5,364 bases of DNA. Source: Ruminococcus sp. Its GTDB lineage: Bacteria > Bacillota > Clostridia > Lachnospirales > Lachnospiraceae. The notes under the pieces are model-generated. The model saw only the letters and a program-made list of their open reading frames with translations. It did no database searches and was not told the DNA's origin. The DNA lies in assembly GCA_020024635.1 (NCBI GenBank), contig JAHHTL010000066.1, forward strand, positions 1 to 5,364. The letters are read 5' to 3'. The position numbers were made by a program, and so were the translations under genes. This document shows, piece after piece, positions 2,468 to 5,364 of the stretch (the first letter of the stretch is position 1; each line of letters opens with the position of its first letter).

Positions 2468-5364
2468 TTTAGCATACGTCAAGCAACAAAAGATCGTAGC
2501 CATAAAACGGTAAGTATACAGCAGAGCCATTCTAACTTAGAACCAGGTGTAACGGTAGAATATCGGGATGGCACTTATGAAGGAGAAGCAGAAGGTTTCG
2601 GAGGAATTTTACGCGTAAGTGTAGAAATTAAGAATGGAAAAATCAAATCCATAGAGATAGTATCTCACTTAGAAACGCCTGAATATTATAACCGAGCGTA
2701 TGCAGTAGTTGCAGATATTATAGCCAATAATACACCAGATGTAGACTCTGTTTCCGGAGCAACGATTACGTCAGATGCAATCAAAGAAGCAGTATTTAAT
2801 GCTATGGAAAAAGCAAGAACAACGGTAGACAAAATAGCAAAGAAAAAGCCGAAAAAGAAGAAAGAACGAGTAAGTAAGCTTTCTGCTAACGCAAATAAGC
2901 CGATTGTGGCAAGCAGCACAAATGTACAAACAAGTGGTTTAAGAGATGGTACATATCTTGGTACGGGTATGGGATTAAATGGTGCAATACAGGTTCGTGT
3001 AACTGTGCGAAATAATGTCCTTACCAATATTGAAATAATAAGCCATAGCGAAGATTCTCCTTATTTTGAAAATGCAATGAGTGTCATTCAACGAATCTTA
3101 TCTAGTGGTGGTGGAAATGTCGAAACTGTTTCGGGAGCTACTTATTCTAGTCAGGGGATTATCAATGCGGTAAAAGACGCCCTGCGTAAGGCAAAAGGAG
3201 AAAGTGGTAATCACAGCAGTGGAAATAGTGAAGGCCCTACATCAGGAAACAACAATCACACAAATGGAAACAACGGTGGAAATCAACACCAAAATGGAGG
3301 AGAAAATAATAATCTACCTGAAATTCCAGATAGTTTGGATTCAATTTACATCAAAGGTGAGATGTGTGACGGTGAATATATTGGATATGGATATGGATTT
3401 CATACATGGGGAGCTATTAAAACAATCATCACTGTTAAAAACGGAAAAATAACAGATGTTGTTGTTGCAGATAAGAAAGAAGATTATGCGGATGATTTGG
3501 AATTTAGGGACAGAGCCGTAAATATTGTGAGACATTTGAAAGGAGAAGATGCCCGCAAAACAGTGGCTGTATCAAGTTTATACATGACTTATAAAAACCA
3601 ACTTTTGGAAAGTCCAGATCCGTATGGTATGGCTGTGAAATATTTTGGAGAAAAATACGCAGAATCACTCAAGAAAGCAAACATGAATGTGACAAGTGCT
3701 AAAATCAGTGCGATTTCAAAGGTTATAAAAGAGTACTTAGGAGATCAGTACGACGCAAAAGAAATGTTTGACGCGGTCAGTGGAGCTACAATTAGTGGAA
3801 ATGGGATTGCTCAGTCTGTAGGAAATGCAATGAAAAAATCTATAAATGATGCAACCAAAAAAAATAATGTGAAAGATACAAGAATTGTTGAACCAAAATA
3901 CAAAGTTTTATATGCAAACATCAATCATAAACTAGATCTTTCAAAACTAAAAGTGAAATTAACGAAAAAAGATGATACCGAAGAGGTACTGTCTACCAAG
4001 GATTTTGAATCACATGGAATTGAAATGTACGATAAAAATAAGAAGACACCTATAATAGATGGAATGAACCTTAAAGATTACCCAGAGAAGGGAAGAATTG
4101 AAGTAATTGTAAAACACAATGCTTCACTTACACAGGATGAATTCACAATTGAACTTGGAAATTATAGTACAGATTATGTTAACCAGATTCACTATAGTCT
4201 TGATGGAAAAACATGGTACAAAGTAAAGGATGTTGTTATGGACCCAGGCAACCCGGATAATATTTTTTATTTAAAACAGGTAATTGATGCTCCGGAAAAC
4301 TTCCGATATAGAAATGTAAAAGTCCGTGTTGTTTCAAAATCAGGGGAAATGTATGAATATGTGACAGATGGGTCAGCAGGTGCAGGGCAAGAGTCATTAT
4401 ATAAAGTTGTAGATAAAAAGGATAATAGTAATGTACCAGAACGTCTCTATGTTCAGTTCAAATTTTCTGGAACAGAAGAAGATAAAGAAAAAGTTCCAGA
4501 TTCAGGAGTAACGCCGCCAGATCCAGAACAACCCGAAGGTGGGGATGATGGAAAGGAAGTTCAAGTAGGAAGTGATGTGATTTTTACCGATTTGGACTAT
4601 AGCAAAGATATTGACTATAATGAAGGTCATCCGATTAAACCAATTGCAGTTGTACTCTATGACAAGGAAGCAAAATTTATACATAAAATTGAAAATCTGC
4701 CAAAAGGGTTAAGTTTTAATGGATCAGAAATTCAAGGAACACCAGAAATTGCAGCAGATGAGTGGGATCCAAAGTACTTTAATGGACTTCATAAAGAATT
4801 TACAATAAAAATCAAGGCTAAGAAAAAAGATGTAGTGTTTGTAAGAACTTTAAAACTAATGATCCGAAGAGATCGTGACTTTGATGGAGTGGCGGATTAT
4901 AACGAAATAGAAAGTGGAAAACATGATATCTTTAACCCACAGTACAAAGACTATTATCCGATTGAAGTTAATGGAGTTGAGCCAAGCATAAAGGATTATG
5001 CCGGAAAGATTAAAAACCTTCCAGAGAAAGGGGTAACAGTGGAAATATTGGAGAAACCAGATCTTTCGAAAATAGGAGATACTACTGTGACTTTAGGCTT
5101 CCGTGTGGAAGGACTTGAAAAAGTAGGAAAAGCAACTATTAAAGTGAAGGTAATGAAACCGGTAGAAAAAGAGACGGAAGAAGTAGAAGTTGGTGCGGAC
5201 GTTATATTTACAGACTTGGATTACAGTAGAGATATTGATTATAATGAAGGCCATCCAATTAAGCCAATTCAAGTGAAAGTAAATGATAAAGAAGCAGAAT
5301 TAATTCCAGAAATTGAAAATCTGCCAAAAGGGTTAAGTTTTAATGGATCAGAAATTCAAGGAAC
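2384..5364 (+). CDS. Large surface flavoprotein: three FMN-binding domains plus Ig/Rib-like stalk (3' partial)
   Basis: The frame is open for 993 codons and leaves the window with no stop. The product has a basic N-terminus and a hydrophobic segment (8-24), read as an export signal or membrane anchor. FMN-binding domains follow at about 60-145, 186-271 and 324-487, each with a flavinylation motif (SGAT at 124-127, 250-253, 466-469; FMN would be ester-linked to Thr127, Thr253 and Thr469). Linkers are Lys-rich (153-165) and Asn/Gly-rich (271-310). Residues 500-700 form an unrecognised, probably beta-rich region (for example YSLDGKTWYKV). After a Pro/acidic linker comes a stalk of 208-residue repeats: Ig-like, calcium loop, Rib-like. 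A cell-wall anchor such as LPXTG would be expected beyond the window but is not seen. It is the likely ApbE substrate and is probably an extracellular electron carrier, comparable to Listeria PplA but larger. The electron partners are unknown. Confidence 0.92.
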   Translation, partial: MGSKDKVLTGVVCVLATAGIIYSVSTQNFSIRQATKDRSHKTVSIQQSHSNLEPGVTVEYRDGTYEGEAEGFGGILRVSVEIKNGKIKSIEIVSHLETPEYYNRAYAVVADIIANNTPDVDSVSGATITSDAIKEAVFNAMEKARTTVDKIAKKKPKKKKERVSKLSANANKPIVASSTNVQTSGLRDGTYLGTGMGLNGAIQVRVTVRNNVLTNIEIISHSEDSPYFENAMSVIQRILSSGGGNVETVSGATYSSQGIINAVKDALRKAKGESGNHSSGNSEGPTSGNNNHTNGNNGGNQHQNGGENNNLPEIPDSLDSIYIKGEMCDGEYIGYGYGFHTWGAIKTIITVKNGKITDVVVADKKEDYADDLEFRDRAVNIVRHLKGEDARKTVAVSSLYMTYKNQLLESPDPYGMAVKYFGEKYAESLKKANMNVTSAKISAISKVIKEYLGDQYDAKEMFDAVSGATISGNGIAQSVGNAMKKSINDATKKNNVKDTRIVEPKYKVLYANINHKLDLSKLKVKLTKKDDTEEVLSTKDFESHGIEMYDKNKKTPIIDGMNLKDYPEKGRIEVIVKHNASLTQDEFTIELGNYSTDYVNQIHYSLDGKTWYKVKDVVMDPGNPDNIFYLKQVIDAPENFRYRNVKVRVVSKSGEMYEYVTDGSAGAGQESLYKVVDKKDNSNVPERLYVQFKFSGTEEDKEKVPDSGVTPPDPEQPEGGDDGKEVQVGSDVIFTDLDYSKDIDYNEGHPIKPIAVVLYDKEAKFIHKIENLPKGLSFNGSEIQGTPEIAADEWDPKYFNGLHKEFTIKIKAKKKDVVFVRTLKLMIRRDRDFDGVADYNEIESGKHDIFNPQYKDYYPIEVNGVEPSIKDYAGKIKNLPEKGVTVEILEKPDLSKIGDTTVTLGFRVEGLEKVGKATIKVKVMKPVEKETEEVEVGADVIFTDLDYSRDIDYNEGHPIKPIQVKVNDKEAELIPEIENLPKGLSFNGSEIQG
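2561..2818 (+). other. FMN-binding domain 1
   Basis: Residues about 60-145 open with RDGTYEGEAEGFGG, continue with VEIKNGKIKSIEIVSH, and end with VDSVSGATITSDAIKEAV, the classic FMN_bind layout. The distance from DG (62) to SGAT (124) is 62 residues. Thr127 is the predicted covalent FMN site. A lysine-rich linker follows. Confidence 0.92.
2939..3196 (+). other. FMN-binding domain 2
   Basis: Residues about 186-271 repeat the pattern: RDGTYLGTGMGLNG, VTVRNNVLTNIEIISH, and VETVSGATYSSQGIINAV. The DG-to-SGAT spacing is again exactly 62 residues, so this is a close paralogue of domain 1 and probably a tandem duplication. Thr253 is the predicted FMN site. An Asn/Gly/His-rich linker of about 40 residues follows. 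Confidence 0.92.
3353..3844 (+). other. FMN-binding domain 3, with an insertion
   Basis: Residues about 324-487 show the same ends, CDGEYIGYGYG at 328-338 and FDAVSGATISGNGIAQSV at 462-479, but the DG-to-SGAT distance is 137 residues instead of 62. About 75 extra residues, probably helical (for example around 371-450), lie between the first beta hairpin and the flavinylation motif. Thr469 is the predicted FMN site. It could be a distinct FMN_bind subfamily rather than an insertion into a copy of domain 1 or 2. Confidence 0.85.
4871..4906 (+). other. Calcium-loop motif (thrombospondin type 3-like) in the stalk
   Basis: Residues 830-841 read DRDFDGVADYNE, matching the D-x-D-x-D-G-x-x-D-x-x-E pattern of TSP3/dockerin-like calcium loops. 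It joins the Ig-like and Rib-like parts and may stiffen the stalk when calcium is bound. Confidence 0.7.
4949..5158 (+). other. Rib/alpha-like stalk domain
   Basis: Residues about 856-925 (from DYYPIEVNGVEPSIKDYAGK, through IKNLPEKGVTVEILEKPDLSKIGD, to KATIKVKV in spaced blocks) match the general pattern of Rib/alpha-type repeats: a loop with NLP, then K/PDLSKIGD and a V/T-rich strand ending in VKV. The call rests on pattern only, and a related Ig-fold family is possible. Confidence 0.6.
5180..5364 (+). repeat. 208-residue composite stalk repeat, copy 2 (cut by window end)
   Basis: The second unit starts at EVEVGADVIFTDLDYS (residue 933), exactly 208 codons after copy 1. Only its first 185 bases are present. 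By my count 37 of the first 130 bases differ from copy 1, many at third codon positions, yet the last 55 bases (5310-5364) are identical to 4686-4740. Further copies probably follow. Confidence 0.85.

Larger units (their letters stand above)
4556..5179 (+). repeat. 208-residue composite stalk repeat, copy 1
   Basis: This 624-base in-frame unit (residues 725-932) starts at EVQVGSDVIFTDLDYS and ends where the same pattern restarts. It encodes an Ig-like (He_PIG-type) domain with the hallmark LPKGLSFNGSEIQGTPE (772-788), a calcium-binding loop, and a Rib-like domain. Such stalks lift the functional head of Gram-positive surface proteins away from the wall. Confidence 0.85.

Noticed and set aside
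2686..3027. Minus-strand hydrophobic frame within the flavoprotein gene (2686-3027)
   Set aside because: Its hydrophobic look arises from reading the antisense of FMN-binding domains 1 and 2; the plus-strand frame carries the real motifs.
3204..4684. Other short frames at 3204-3452 (+), 3341-3535 (-) and 4502-4684 (-)
   Set aside because: All lie inside the continuous large reading frame and show no independent signals.
4556..5364. Repeat array considered as a CRISPR or mobile element
   Set aside because: The repeats are long, in frame, diverged at silent positions and part of a surface protein; there are no short spaced repeats, transposase or terminal inverted repeats.

Overview
The window looks like a chromosomal piece of a low-GC Gram-positive anaerobe (Bacillota, probably Clostridia, Lachnospiraceae-like). 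This is inferred from the AT-rich DNA, strong AGGAGG-type ribosome sites, a lipoprotein signal peptide, and a large surface protein with Ig-like and Rib-like stalk repeats. No genus can be named from the sequence.

Layout: (1) 1-92 holds a well-formed promoter (TTGACA, 17-base spacer, TAAGAT) followed at once by a small inverted repeat. (2) 93-1184 (+) encodes a lipoprotein ApbE, the FAD:protein FMN transferase that attaches FMN covalently to extracytoplasmic proteins. (3) 1188-1232 is a near-perfect hairpin with 20-bp arms between two convergent genes. It also encodes the last codons and stop of the next gene. (4) 1214-2191 (-) encodes an AraC-family regulator with an unusually cysteine-rich N-terminal domain. 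(5) 2192-2383 is a divergent intergenic region with a second strong promoter followed by an inverted repeat matching the one upstream of apbE. (6) 2384 to the window end (+) is a single reading frame of at least 993 codons that has no stop and runs off the right edge. Its product has an N-terminal membrane/export segment, three FMN-binding domains each with an SGAT flavinylation motif, and then a stalk made of a 208-residue composite repeat: an Ig-like (He_PIG-type) domain, a calcium-loop motif and a Rib-like domain. The second copy is cut by the window end.

The genes fit one job. ApbE is the maturation enzyme and the large protein is its evident substrate, carrying up to three covalent FMNs and held away from the membrane on a repeat stalk. 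The AraC protein and the shared promoter-operator design suggest coordinated control. The best-known analogue is the Listeria FmnB/PplA pair in flavin-based extracellular electron transfer. The membrane electron donor and the terminal acceptor are not in this window, so the redox role is inference.

The right edge is suspicious. The last 55 bases are identical to 4686-4740, while the preceding 130 bases of the same repeat are only about 72% identical. That is what a short-read assembly break inside a repeat would look like, so the end of this gene should be treated as unresolved.
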